Positions 16,001-24,083 of a DNA stretch of 64,000 nucleotides are shown in pieces. The notes under the pieces were generated by a model, which was given only the letters and a program-made list of their open reading frames with translations, ran no database searches and was not told the origin of the DNA. Origin of the DNA: Bacteroidota bacterium (lineage in GTDB: Bacteria > Bacteroidota > Bacteroidia > Bacteroidales > Prolixibacteraceae); contig JAJRSD010000018.1 in the NCBI GenBank assembly GCA_024278975.1, forward strand, positions 124,001 through 188,000, in the 5' to 3' direction. Position numbers and translations under genes: made by a program. Position 1 is the stretch's first letter. The number at the start of each line of letters is the position of its first letter.

Positions 16001-16948
16001 TTAAACCTGCGCCCTTAAAAATTCAGTAACAGCAGTTTCAATTCTTGCATTAATTTTTGCTGTGTCTGACTTTTTGAATCTGTCGCCGGTAATTTTCTCA
16101 AAAAGTTCGATATAACGGTCAGAAACTGAATCAACAAATTCCTCATTCATTTCAGGAATAGTTTGTCCTTCCAATCCCTGGAAATTATTTTGAATAAGCC
16201 ACTGCCGTACAAATTCTTTCGAAAGTTGTTTTTGTTTATCGCCTGCTGCCTGTCTCTCTTCGTAACCATCGGCATAAAAATAGCGCGACGAATCGGGTGT
16301 ATGAATTTCATCGATAAGATAAATTTTACCATCTTTTTTACCAAATTCATATTTTGTGTCCACCAAAATCAATCCCATTTCGGCAGCCATTTTAGTACCA
16401 CGCCGAAATAGTTTACGAGTGTAATCTTCCAGCATTTCGTATTCAGCTTTGTCAACAATTCCTTGCGAAATAATATCCTCACGCGCGATATCTTCATCAT
16501 GACCAAAATTGGCTTTTGTTGTGGGCGTTAAAATTGGCTCCGGAAATTTCTGATTTTCAATCATTCCGTCGGGCATTTTAACTCCACATAAAGTACGTTT
16601 CCCATCGCGGTATTCGCGCCAGGCATGACCAGTTAAATAGCCACGAATTACCATTTCAACTTTAAATGGTTCGCATAAATGCCCAACTGTAACATTGGGG
16701 TCGGGCACTGCAATTTTCCAATTGGGAACAATGTCGGCAGTGGCATCTAAAAATTTCTCTGCAATCTGATTTAATACCTGTCCTTTAAATGGAATTCCCT
16801 TTGGCAAAACCACGTCGAATGCCGAAATACGGTCTGAAACCACCATCACTAAAAAGTCGTCGTTAATGTTATAAACGTCGCGAACTTTTCCAACATATAA
16901 ACTTTTTTGTCCCGGAAAACTAAACTCTGTTTTTGTTAATGCGCTCAT
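16001..16948 (-). CDS. purC: SAICAR synthetase
   Basis: 315-aa phosphoribosylaminoimidazole-succinocarboxamide synthase, step 7 of purine biosynthesis (ATP-dependent addition of aspartate to CAIR). Motifs: GKVRDVYNI near the N-terminus, [30 protein letters not shown], and the [14 protein letters not shown] signature. The length is typical of the longer PurC form in Bacteroidota. It follows phoH on the same strand with 62 bases between. Confidence 0.97.
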   Translation of the reverse strand: MSALTKTEFSFPGQKSLYVGKVRDVYNINDDFLVMVVSDRISAFDVVLPKGIPFKGQVLNQIAEKFLDATADIVPNWKIAVPDPNVTVGHLCEPFKVEMVIRGYLTGHAWREYRDGKRTLCGVKMPDGMIENQKFPEPILTPTTKANFGHDEDIAREDIISQGIVDKAEYEMLEDYTRKLFRRGTKMAAEMGLILVDTKYEFGKKDGKIYLIDEIHTPDSSRYFYADGYEERQAAGDKQKQLSKEFVRQWLIQNNFQGLEGQTIPEMNEEFVDSVSDRYIELFEKITGDRFKKSDTAKINARIETAVTEFLRAQV

Positions 16949-17010
16949 TTTATTTAATATTTATGAATTCTTATTTATTACTGTTTTGTTTTACTGCCTA
17001 CTGAGACTGT

Positions 17011-17952
17011 TCACTTCTCCCCCTCATAAGCATTCACAATATCCCTAACCAATCTGTGTCTTACAATATCTCTTTTATCGAATTTTATAATTGAAATCGA
17101 CTTGATTTTCCCCAAAATATTCATTGCATTAATTAATCCCGAATTACTTTTCTTTGGCAAATCAATTTGGGTAACATCGCCGGTTATAATAAATTTGGCA
17201 TTCAACCCCATTCGCGTAAGAAACATTTTCATTTGGTTAATGGTGGTGTTTTGCGCTTCATCCAAAATTACAAAAGCATTACTTAAAGTTCGCCCGCGCA
17301 TAAAAGCCAGTGGCGCAATTTGTATCGTCCCGTCTTTCATAAACTCCTCAAGTTTTTTTGCCGGAATCATATCCTGCAACGCATCGTAAAGTGGTTGTAA
17401 ATATGGGTCTATTTTATCTTTTAAATCGCCTGGAAGGAATCCAAGATTTTCTCCAGCTTCCACAGCCGGACGACTTAAAATAATTTTTTTGATCTCCCGG
17501 TTTTTAAGTGCTTTTACCGCAAGAGCAATTGCTGTGTATGTTTTTCCTGTTCCTGCCGGACCAATTGCAAAAAGCAAATCATTTTTACTGCTTTCGCCAT
17601 AAAGTTTTCTTTGATTTGGGGTGCGTGCCCGAACCGGTTTTCCACTATTCCCAAAAACAATAATATCCTTCTCGGTCGAACTTTTCTCTTCCATTTTAGA
17701 AATACCGGAAGCTAAAATATCACGTATTATCTCGTCGGTTAAGTTATTAAACTGAAAATAGTGGTCGAGAATAAGTGCAAATCTCTTTTCGAAAAGTTCA
17801 AGTTCCTTCTCTTCTCCCTTAACAAAAAGGGAATTACCACGCTCCGTAATTTTAATTTTGGGAAAGAGTTTTTTTATGAGATTTATTTTTGAATTGTTTA
17901 CACCGAAAAATTCTAACGGGTCAATTCCTTCTAATAAAATTTGTTTGTCCAA
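17011..17952 (-). CDS. PhoH-family ATPase
   Basis: 313 aa: an N-terminal nucleic-acid-binding-like region (about 1-75), then a PhoH helicase-like P-loop domain with Walker A GPAGTGKT (131-138) and Walker B FVILDEAQN (about 231-239), followed by the GDVTQIDLP motif. PhoH/YbeZ proteins bind ATP and are linked to RNA processing. It starts with an ATG preceded by an AT-rich leader. First gene of the phoH-purC pair. Confidence 0.95.
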   Translation of the reverse strand: MDKQILLEGIDPLEFFGVNNSKINLIKKLFPKIKITERGNSLFVKGEEKELELFEKRFALILDHYFQFNNLTDEIIRDILASGISKMEEKSSTEKDIIVFGNSGKPVRARTPNQRKLYGESSKNDLLFAIGPAGTGKTYTAIALAVKALKNREIKKIILSRPAVEAGENLGFLPGDLKDKIDPYLQPLYDALQDMIPAKKLEEFMKDGTIQIAPLAFMRGRTLSNAFVILDEAQNTTINQMKMFLTRMGLNAKFIITGDVTQIDLPKKSNSGLINAMNILGKIKSISIIKFDKRDIVRHRLVRDIVNAYEGEK

Positions 17953-18090
17953 TCGTTAATTTTTTAGTTTTTGAAAGCGGTTCAAAATTACAAAATAAAT
18001 CTATTTAAATTGTGGAAAACTTTTAAAAGAAGAAATAGATAAAAGTCTATTTGAAATCACTATTTTCGGGAGAATTTCAATAATAACTCG

Positions 18091-18867
18091 ATGCAAAGAA
18101 AATTAGAAGCCTTTAAAGAGCTGCTAGAAATAATGGATGAGCTCCGCGAAAAATGTCCGTGGGATAAAAAGCAGACTCTTGAATCGTTACGGAAACTAAC
18201 TATCGAAGAGACTTACGAATTGGGCGATGCAATCCTTCATAATAATCTTCAGGATATTAAAAAGGAACTTGGCGATTTGATGTTGCACATTGCTTTTTAC
18301 TCGAAAATAGGTTCCGAAAAAGGAGAGTTCGATATTGGCGATGTACTGGAAAGTATTAACAAAAAATTAGTTTATCGACATCCTCATGTTTTTGGTGATG
18401 TAGAAGTTGATGGTTCGGCAAAGAAAGTTGAAGAGAATTGGGAGGCTTTGAAATTAAAGGAAAAAGGTGGTAACAAAAGAGTTCTCGAAGGAGTTCCGGT
18501 GGCAATGCCGGCTTTGGTAAAAGCCAATCGTATTCAGGAAAAAGTGAGAGGTGTTGGTTTCGACTGGGAACATAAAGAGCAGGTTTGGGAAAAAGTGAAG
18601 GAGGAGGTGGATGAGTTGGGTCATGAAATTGGGAAAATGGATAAAGATAAAATTGAGGCCGAATTTGGCGACCTCTTTTTTGCCATGGTAAATGCTGCAC
18701 GTTTATACGATATTGACCCGGAAGCTGCACTGGAACGAACCAATCTGAAATTCACAAAACGCTTTAACTACCTCGAAAGTAAAACTTTACTAAAAGGCAA
18801 AAGTCTGCACGATATGAGTTTGGCAGAAATGGATGTTATTTGGAAAGAAGCGAAGAGAAAGGAGTAG
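18091..18867 (+). CDS. mazG: Nucleoside triphosphate pyrophosphohydrolase
   Basis: 258-aa MazG, hydrolysing NTPs to NMP and PPi. Two MazG domains are visible: the first with PWDKKQTLESL and the metal-binding EETYELGDAI / KKELGDLMLH, the second around KEEVDELGHEI and EAEFGDLFFAMVNAARL. It is divergent from phoH. Some annotators name it after its house-cleaning role; its substrates here are unknown. Confidence 0.95.
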   Translation: MQRKLEAFKELLEIMDELREKCPWDKKQTLESLRKLTIEETYELGDAILHNNLQDIKKELGDLMLHIAFYSKIGSEKGEFDIGDVLESINKKLVYRHPHVFGDVEVDGSAKKVEENWEALKLKEKGGNKRVLEGVPVAMPALVKANRIQEKVRGVGFDWEHKEQVWEKVKEEVDELGHEIGKMDKDKIEAEFGDLFFAMVNAARLYDIDPEAALERTNLKFTKRFNYLESKTLLKGKSLHDMSLAEMDVIWKEAKRKE

Positions 18868-19032
18868 GAAGAAAAAGTTTACTGTATGAAGAATATGAAA
18901 AAAATGGTGATATTTACTTTGACTTTAAAGCAAAACAGATGAAACATCCATGGCAAAAATTGTTGATACACAAGAGAATGATTAAATTTTTCTTTGCATT
19001 TCAACGTTTTTGCGGTGAAAAAATATAAACTT

Positions 19033-20112
19033 ATGAAAATAGGAATTCTTCGCGAAGGTAAAACTCCTCCCGACAAGCGAGTAGCACTTACTCCCGAGCA
19101 ATGTATTGAAGTTAAAAAAAAGTTCCCTCATGTCTCTATCTATATTCAGCCAAGTCCGGTACGTAGTTTTAAAGATAATGAATACTCTGATTTGGGATTC
19201 GAACTTAAAGAGGATTTAACCGATTGCGATATTTTACTAGGGGTAAAAGAGGTTAGAATTGAAGATTTTATTGAAGGTAAAATTTATCTGTTTTTCTCTC
19301 ATACAATTAAAAAGCAAGAGTATAATCGTAGTCTTTTGCAAGCAATACTTAAAAAGAAAGTCCAGTTGGTTGATTACGAAGTTTTAACTAATAAAGAGGG
19401 ATTTAGAATAATCGGGTTCGGACGATTTGCCGGATTGGTTGGAGCGTACAACGGATTGCGGGCTTTTGGATTACGCGAAAAATTATTCGATTTAAAACCA
19501 GCGCACCTTTGTACTGATTTAGTTGAAATGTATTCGGAACTCGACAATATTAAACTGCCACCAATAAAAATTGCGGTTACGGGCGATGGCAGAGTTGCCG
19601 GTGGTGTTCTCGAAGTTTTACATCACCTGAAAATAGAACGTTTTGCAGCAGCCGATTATTTAAAAACGAATAATTGGGGAAAAGCAATTTATACACAACT
19701 TATACCCGCCGATTATGCAAAGCGTAAAGATGGAAGTGAATTCGAATTAATGCACTTTTTTAATAACCCGGAGATGTATGAAAATACATTTCAGCCTTTT
19801 GCACAATCAACCGATTTGTTAATTGCCTCGGCTTTTTGGAATCCGAAAGCACCCGTTCTTTTTACTGCAAACGAGGCAAATAATAGCGATTTCAGAATAT
19901 CGGTAATCTCTGATATTACCTGCGATATTGAAGGCTCAATTCCGTCAACAAAAAAAGCATCGACCATTGACAATCCTTTCTATGATTACAACCCTAAAAC
20001 CGGAAAGCTGGAAGATGCGTTTTCAAATAAAATAATATTTCTGTTCAGGCGGTTGATAATTTACCCTGCGAGTTACCAAAAGATGCTTCACTCGATTTTG
20101 GCAGAAACCTAA
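19033..20112 (+). CDS. Alanine/saccharopine-dehydrogenase-like oxidoreductase, frameshifted
   Basis: AlaDH/PNT-type NAD(P)-dependent oxidoreductase. It begins MKIGILREGKTPPDKRVALTPEQC at ATG 19033 (an upstream in-frame ATG at 18994 would add an unlikely 13 residues). HTIKKQEYNRSLLQAIL and IGFGRFAGLVGAYNG resemble lysine-forming saccharopine dehydrogenases and annotated alanine dehydrogenases. Nucleotide binding: VTGDGRVAGGVLEVL. After SNK (near 20030) the frame turns to non-homologous sequence and stops at 20112, while the +1 frame carries the expected C-terminus. A single lost A in the run at 20029-20032 would explain this. The exact substrate is unsettled. Confidence 0.8.
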   Translation: MKIGILREGKTPPDKRVALTPEQCIEVKKKFPHVSIYIQPSPVRSFKDNEYSDLGFELKEDLTDCDILLGVKEVRIEDFIEGKIYLFFSHTIKKQEYNRSLLQAILKKKVQLVDYEVLTNKEGFRIIGFGRFAGLVGAYNGLRAFGLREKLFDLKPAHLCTDLVEMYSELDNIKLPPIKIAVTGDGRVAGGVLEVLHHLKIERFAAADYLKTNNWGKAIYTQLIPADYAKRKDGSEFELMHFFNNPEMYENTFQPFAQSTDLLIASAFWNPKAPVLFTANEANNSDFRISVISDITCDIEGSIPSTKKASTIDNPFYDYNPKTGKLEDAFSNKIIFLFRRLIIYPASYQKMLHSILAET

Positions 20113-20240
20113 TCGACAAAGTTTTTCCCGGTCTGTTTAACAAAGATGTTGATGGGATTATCGAAAGAGCATCGATTACAAAAGATGGAAAGTTAACCGA
20201 AAGGTTCTCTTATTTACAGGATTTTGCTGATGGTGAATAA
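20034..20240 (+). pseudogene. Displaced C-terminus of the AlaDH-like gene
   Basis: In the +1 frame relative to the gene above, 68 codons run from NISVQAVDNLPCELPKDASL to LQDFADGE and TAA at 20238-20240. The AVDNLPCELP..AS.DFG signature is the normal C-terminal active-site region of this family, so this is the original 3' end rather than a separate gene. Confidence 0.75.
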
Positions 20241-20318
20241 GATGCGCTGAAACCAGTTTTAACAGGGAATTAACAATCACTATTTTACGTTGGTTTCAAT
20301 CAGTATTTTTAAATCAAA

Positions 20319-20350
20319 AAAAAGCATCCGTCGGCTGGCGGATGCTTTTT
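20319..20350. terminator. Rho-independent terminator
   Basis: 12-bp perfect inverted repeat AAAAAGCATCCG (20319-20330) / CGGATGCTTTTT (20339-20350) with an 8-base loop. A and T flanks make it usable from both strands. It lies between the AlaDH-like gene and the DUF2795 gene, which converge. Confidence 0.88.
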
Positions 20351-20371
20351 AAATTATCAAAAAATATCTTT

Positions 20372-20593
20372 TTAGTACTCGTCTTCGTTAAAAAAGAAAT
20401 CGTCCTTGCTCGGGTAATCCGGCCAGATATCCTCAATACTTTCGTACATTTCGCCTTCATCCTCAATTTCCTGAAGATTTTCTATTACTTCCAAAGGAGC
20501 ACCGGAACGAATTCCAAAGTCAATTAATTCGTCTTTAGTCGCCGGCCATGGCGCATCTTCAAGCTTCGATGCCAATTCAAGTGTCCAATACAT
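20372..20593 (-). CDS. DUF2795-domain small acidic protein
   Basis: 73 aa, very acidic, beginning MYWTLELASKLEDAPWPATKDEL and ending FFFNEDEY. The central part (ATKDELIDFGIRSGAPLEVIENLQ) is the DUF2795 helical fold. It is a highly conserved single-copy protein in Bacteroidota, without a known biochemical function. Its own terminator lies just past the stop. Confidence 0.88.
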   Translation of the reverse strand: MYWTLELASKLEDAPWPATKDELIDFGIRSGAPLEVIENLQEIEDEGEMYESIEDIWPDYPSKDDFFFNEDEY

Positions 20594-20771
20594 GTTATAT
20601 TTTTTTTTCGATTAAATCGCTTTTTTCAATGCCGCGAATATAATAAAAAAATGAACCTAACAAACAAAAATCTTTATGAGTTTTATAAATTAAAAAACAC
20701 CTCTTTTTTCTTCAGCTATTTGAGAAAGAAAACAGATATTTATTTTTGAATAATTTTATGAAATCAGAGGT

Positions 20772-21332
20772 TTAATCTTTTGCCCAGTTAACTTCGTTAA
20801 CATTATTGTCGAATGCCAGTTTTCGGGCTAAAACAAACAGGAAATCAGATAACCTGTTAATATATTTTACTATTTCAGATTGAACGGGATAAGTATCGGC
20901 AAACTCCACAATTCTACGCTCTGCCCTACGACAAACTGTACGAGCAACGTGGCACTGAGCAACATAAATTTCGCCCCCCGGTAAAACAAAACCTTTTAGT
21001 TCGGGCAGATGTTTTTCAAACTCATCGATGGCATTTTCGAGTACTTTAATATTTTCTTCGGTAATTTTTAGTCCGGCAGTAAAAGCCTCCCCTTTTTTAT
21101 CGGAAGCCAATAGCGAACCAATATTAAAAAGTTTATTTTGAATTTGAATAAGAAGATCTAAAATATCAGATGGCAAATCGTATGAACGCAGAACACCAAT
21201 CGAAGCATTTAATTCGTCAATAGTTCCGTAGGCTTCTAATCGGAAATCGTACTTTTTTACACGACTTCCGCCAACCAGACCGGTTGTGCCATCGTCGCCT
21301 GTTTTAGTGTAAACTTTAAACTTTTTACCCAT
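20772..21332 (-). CDS. Cob(I)alamin adenosyltransferase, PduO type
   Basis: 186 aa. ATP-dependent corrinoid adenosyltransferase making adenosylcobalamin. Hallmarks: VYTKTGDDGTTGL at the N-terminus (ATP binding), GTIDELNASIG, the RTVCRRAERR helix and the C-terminal NRLSDFLFVLAR. It suggests the cell uses B12-dependent enzymes such as methylmalonyl-CoA mutase. It lies 9 bases downstream of an ABC ATPase gene, probably co-transcribed without a functional link. Confidence 0.95.
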   Translation of the reverse strand: MGKKFKVYTKTGDDGTTGLVGGSRVKKYDFRLEAYGTIDELNASIGVLRSYDLPSDILDLLIQIQNKLFNIGSLLASDKKGEAFTAGLKITEENIKVLENAIDEFEKHLPELKGFVLPGGEIYVAQCHVARTVCRRAERRIVEFADTYPVQSEIVKYINRLSDFLFVLARKLAFDNNVNEVNWAKD

Positions 21333-21341
21333 CTCAATAAT

Positions 21342-22043
21342 CTAATAAACTGGATTTTTGTTAATAATATCCGATTCCACTTCACCATCTTTTAATCGAA
21401 TAATACGGTGTGCATGTTTTGCAATATCCTCTTCGTGAGTAACCATTACCAATGTATTTCCTTTTTTATGAATCTCGGCAAATAGTGTCATAATCTCCTC
21501 CGAAATTTTCGAATCGAGGTTGCCGGTTGGTTCGTCGGCCAACAATAAAGCAGGTTTATTTACAAGTGCCCGAGCAATTGCAACCCGCTGGCGCTGACCA
21601 CCCGAGAGTTCGTTTGGGCGGTGTGCCATTCTATCATCCAGCCCAACATCAGTCAAAGTTTCTTCTGCTATCCTTTTACGTTCTGTTTTTCTGATACCTG
21701 CATAAACCAACGGTAGCATCACATTTTCCAGAGCTGTATTTCGAGGCAGCAAATTAAAAACCTGAAAAATAAAACCAATTTCTGAGTTTCTGATTTCTGC
21801 CAACTCATCGTCCGACATGCTACTAACATCGGTTCCATTTAAAACATATTTTCCGGTTGTGGCAGTATCAAGACAACCAATTATATTCATCAAAGTAGAT
21901 TTCCCGGAACCTGAAGCACCCATAATTGCAACATACTCACCTTTATAAATATCAACAGAAACCGTACGTAATGCGCGTACAACCTGAGTTCCAACTTTGT
22001 AGTTCTTTACAATCGACTCTAAATGGATTATTTTTTCGTTCAT
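21342..22043 (-). CDS. ABC transporter ATPase, MacB/LolD type
   Basis: 233 aa with Walker [11 protein letters not shown] loop [10 protein letters not shown], signature [15 protein letters not shown], Walker [14 protein letters not shown] and H loop VTHEED. The sequence groups with the MacB/FtsE/LolD class of export or envelope-stress ATPases. No permease lies next to it; its partner must be encoded elsewhere. Confidence 0.93.
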   Translation of the reverse strand: MNEKIIHLESIVKNYKVGTQVVRALRTVSVDIYKGEYVAIMGASGSGKSTLMNIIGCLDTATTGKYVLNGTDVSSMSDDELAEIRNSEIGFIFQVFNLLPRNTALENVMLPLVYAGIRKTERKRIAEETLTDVGLDDRMAHRPNELSGGQRQRVAIARALVNKPALLLADEPTGNLDSKISEEIMTLFAEIHKKGNTLVMVTHEEDIAKHAHRIIRLKDGEVESDIINKNPVY

Positions 22044-22291
22044 AAAATATGTTTTTTAATCAGTAGTTTGATTGTTGGTTAAATTACAAATGATGAGTTG
22101 ATTTTTTAACAATGTTTAATTATTGGTTTTCTTGTTTATGACTATTACGAAGAACGTAAAACTTTTGCAACTACTCACAAAAATTATACCTAATTATTCT
22201 TTTTTGTAAAAGAACAGGGAATTGTATCATATTACAAGCAATGAAACAGCGTAATTGCTAAGACTCACAAACTAAAACAACTTTGAAAATA
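22044..22291. other. 248-base gap with no recognised feature
   Basis: AT-rich upstream region of the ABC ATPase. I see no ORF of plausible composition, no hairpin with a T tract and no clear promoter box on either strand. Confidence 0.5.
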
Positions 22292-23539
22292 CTATTTAAC
22301 AACAATTATATTTGCGAACTTTTGTGCGTCTGATTTAACCAAATCAATAAAATAATCAGCATTTTTAAACTTTTTATTTTGAAGTTCCCAGCCCGAGTAA
22401 AAATAGAAATCAACAGGTTTTTCGTTTTCCAGTTTTAATTCAGCCATATATGTTTGAGTAATTCCCTGTCCCTCATCCGGAGCCTGAATATTGGCAATAA
22501 AATCTGACTTATGAAGCATGAGAGCCATTCCCAGTTTTTCACCATCGAAAGCCTGATTATCGTGGGTGGCAAGAAATACAAATTTATCGTTTGGTTCGGC
22601 AAATATTAGTGAGTCGCTGTGCATGTTAACAATCCCGGTTAAAAGTGTTTCACCACCTTTTAATCCCGAAACTTCAACTCTGCTTTTATAAAATTGTGTT
22701 CCTCCCCAAATGGAAATCTCATGTGTCAGATTATATTTATTTCCATCAACATTCCACCCATTTATTTTCCATTTTACAATACTTCTCAGCGGACCATCAG
22801 CGACTATTTCAATTGTTCCCGATTCAAAATTTGCAGCATTTGTTTCGGTGTCGGTAAATCTGTAAAACTTTCCATCTTTTTTAATGGCAATAGCACCGGC
22901 ACCAAGCGAATTACCAACTTTTAAAATGTCCATTCCCCAATCGGCAAGTACATGGTACGAGTGTGCTGTTAAACCAACTTTATCCAACACCATTGCCGAG
23001 GTTCTTTTTCCAAAAATATCGAACCCGCTTCTGGCATCGTAATAATTTCTAAAAGCCACTTTATCGTTTTCCCACGCAGGACCTTCCATTGTAAAATACT
23101 TTTGAGAATTAGGTGAGTCTGACGATTTTAAACGCTCTGCATTATCAAGTTCATTATGCTCCGAAGTCATATCGGCAAAACGTATATTCGAGCGCACTGT
23201 AAAAGCCGGAATATCTTTTTGATCGACAAACGACACACTGAGAACTTTAGTTTCATTCTCTTTTAAATCAATCAGAAAAAATAACTCGTCCCACTCTCCG
23301 TCTTTGTCCAAATCATCAATCTGCGATGGAATAGTTCGACCATCGGAATCTTTTAAAAGTGGAAACAGTTTATTGTCAACCGATGTAATCAGCGTTGAAA
23401 GTTTCTCTTTCGAAATAGTTATCGCTTGATCAACACGAGTTATATCGGTTGCATTTACAATTAAAATTTCATTGTCGATTTTACTAAAATTACAACCAAA
23501 TAGCAGCAGTGCAATAGATACGGTTAAAAATGTTTTCAT
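22292..23539 (-). CDS. DUF4861 lipoprotein
   Basis: 415 aa with a lipoprotein signal (SIALLLFGC, Cys16), so it should be lipid-anchored in the envelope. The rest matches the DUF4861 family: DGRTIPSQIDDLDKDGEWDELFFL early on and a beta-rich domain with ARSGFDIFGKRTSAMVLDKVG. DUF4861 proteins often sit in polysaccharide-degradation loci of Bacteroidota, but no such genes are seen here and no catalytic residues can be assigned. Confidence 0.82.
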   Translation of the reverse strand: MKTFLTVSIALLLFGCNFSKIDNEILIVNATDITRVDQAITISKEKLSTLITSVDNKLFPLLKDSDGRTIPSQIDDLDKDGEWDELFFLIDLKENETKVLSVSFVDQKDIPAFTVRSNIRFADMTSEHNELDNAERLKSSDSPNSQKYFTMEGPAWENDKVAFRNYYDARSGFDIFGKRTSAMVLDKVGLTAHSYHVLADWGMDILKVGNSLGAGAIAIKKDGKFYRFTDTETNAANFESGTIEIVADGPLRSIVKWKINGWNVDGNKYNLTHEISIWGGTQFYKSRVEVSGLKGGETLLTGIVNMHSDSLIFAEPNDKFVFLATHDNQAFDGEKLGMALMLHKSDFIANIQAPDEGQGITQTYMAELKLENEKPVDFYFYSGWELQNKKFKNADYFIDLVKSDAQKFANIIVVK

Positions 23540-23714
23540 GTTTTTAAAATTAAATATTATTTATATTGAGTAAAAACTAAACTGTTATAATTGCAGACAA
23601 ATCAACTATTGCAATCGATTGTAAAAATACAAAATTTGATGAATACACAGTCTTAAAAGAATCTTTTATTCCAACTTATTAAAAAAAAGCTATTTTTACT
23701 AAAAACAAATTATT

Positions 23715-24083
23715 ATGAAATTTTTAGGAAATATACTTTGGCTGATTTTTGGTGGATTTGCAATTTTTTTAGAATACATTTTTGCAGGAATTGCACTCTG
23801 TCTAACTATTATTGGAATTCCATTCGGACTTCAATCGTTTAAACTTGGTGTGCTTGCACTCTGGCCATTCGGGCAAAAAATTGAGTACATGGATTACGCT
23901 CCCGGCTGCCTCTCGACAGTTATGAATATCATTTGGTTTTTTATCGGTGGAATTTGGATTGCACTGACACACTTGTTTTTCGGTATTCTTTTGGGAATTA
24001 CAATAATAGGAATTCCGTGGGCACGGCAGCATTTTAAAATGATGTCGCTGGCATTTACACCATTCGGCAGAAGGATAGTTTAA
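23715..24083 (+). CDS. YccF-family inner-membrane protein
   Basis: 122 aa made of two similar YccF repeats, each a TM hairpin followed by IIGIPFGLQSFKLGVLALWPFG or IIGIPWARQHFKMMSLAFTPFG. About four TM segments. Function unknown in all bacteria. Its last 4 bases overlap the 3' end of pbpC, with which it converges. Confidence 0.9.
   Translation: MKFLGNILWLIFGGFAIFLEYIFAGIALCLTIIGIPFGLQSFKLGVLALWPFGQKIEYMDYAPGCLSTVMNIIWFFIGGIWIALTHLFFGILLGITIIGIPWARQHFKMMSLAFTPFGRRIV

Noticed and set aside
18356-18730. Minus-strand 124-codon ORF across mazG
   Set aside because: Proline/leucine-rich antisense shadow of mazG, which has both MazG domains intact.
18840-19028. 62-codon ORF between mazG and the AlaDH-like gene
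   Set aside because: Starts inside mazG, has no recognisable fold, and ends just before the next ATG; composition is that of AT-rich spacer.
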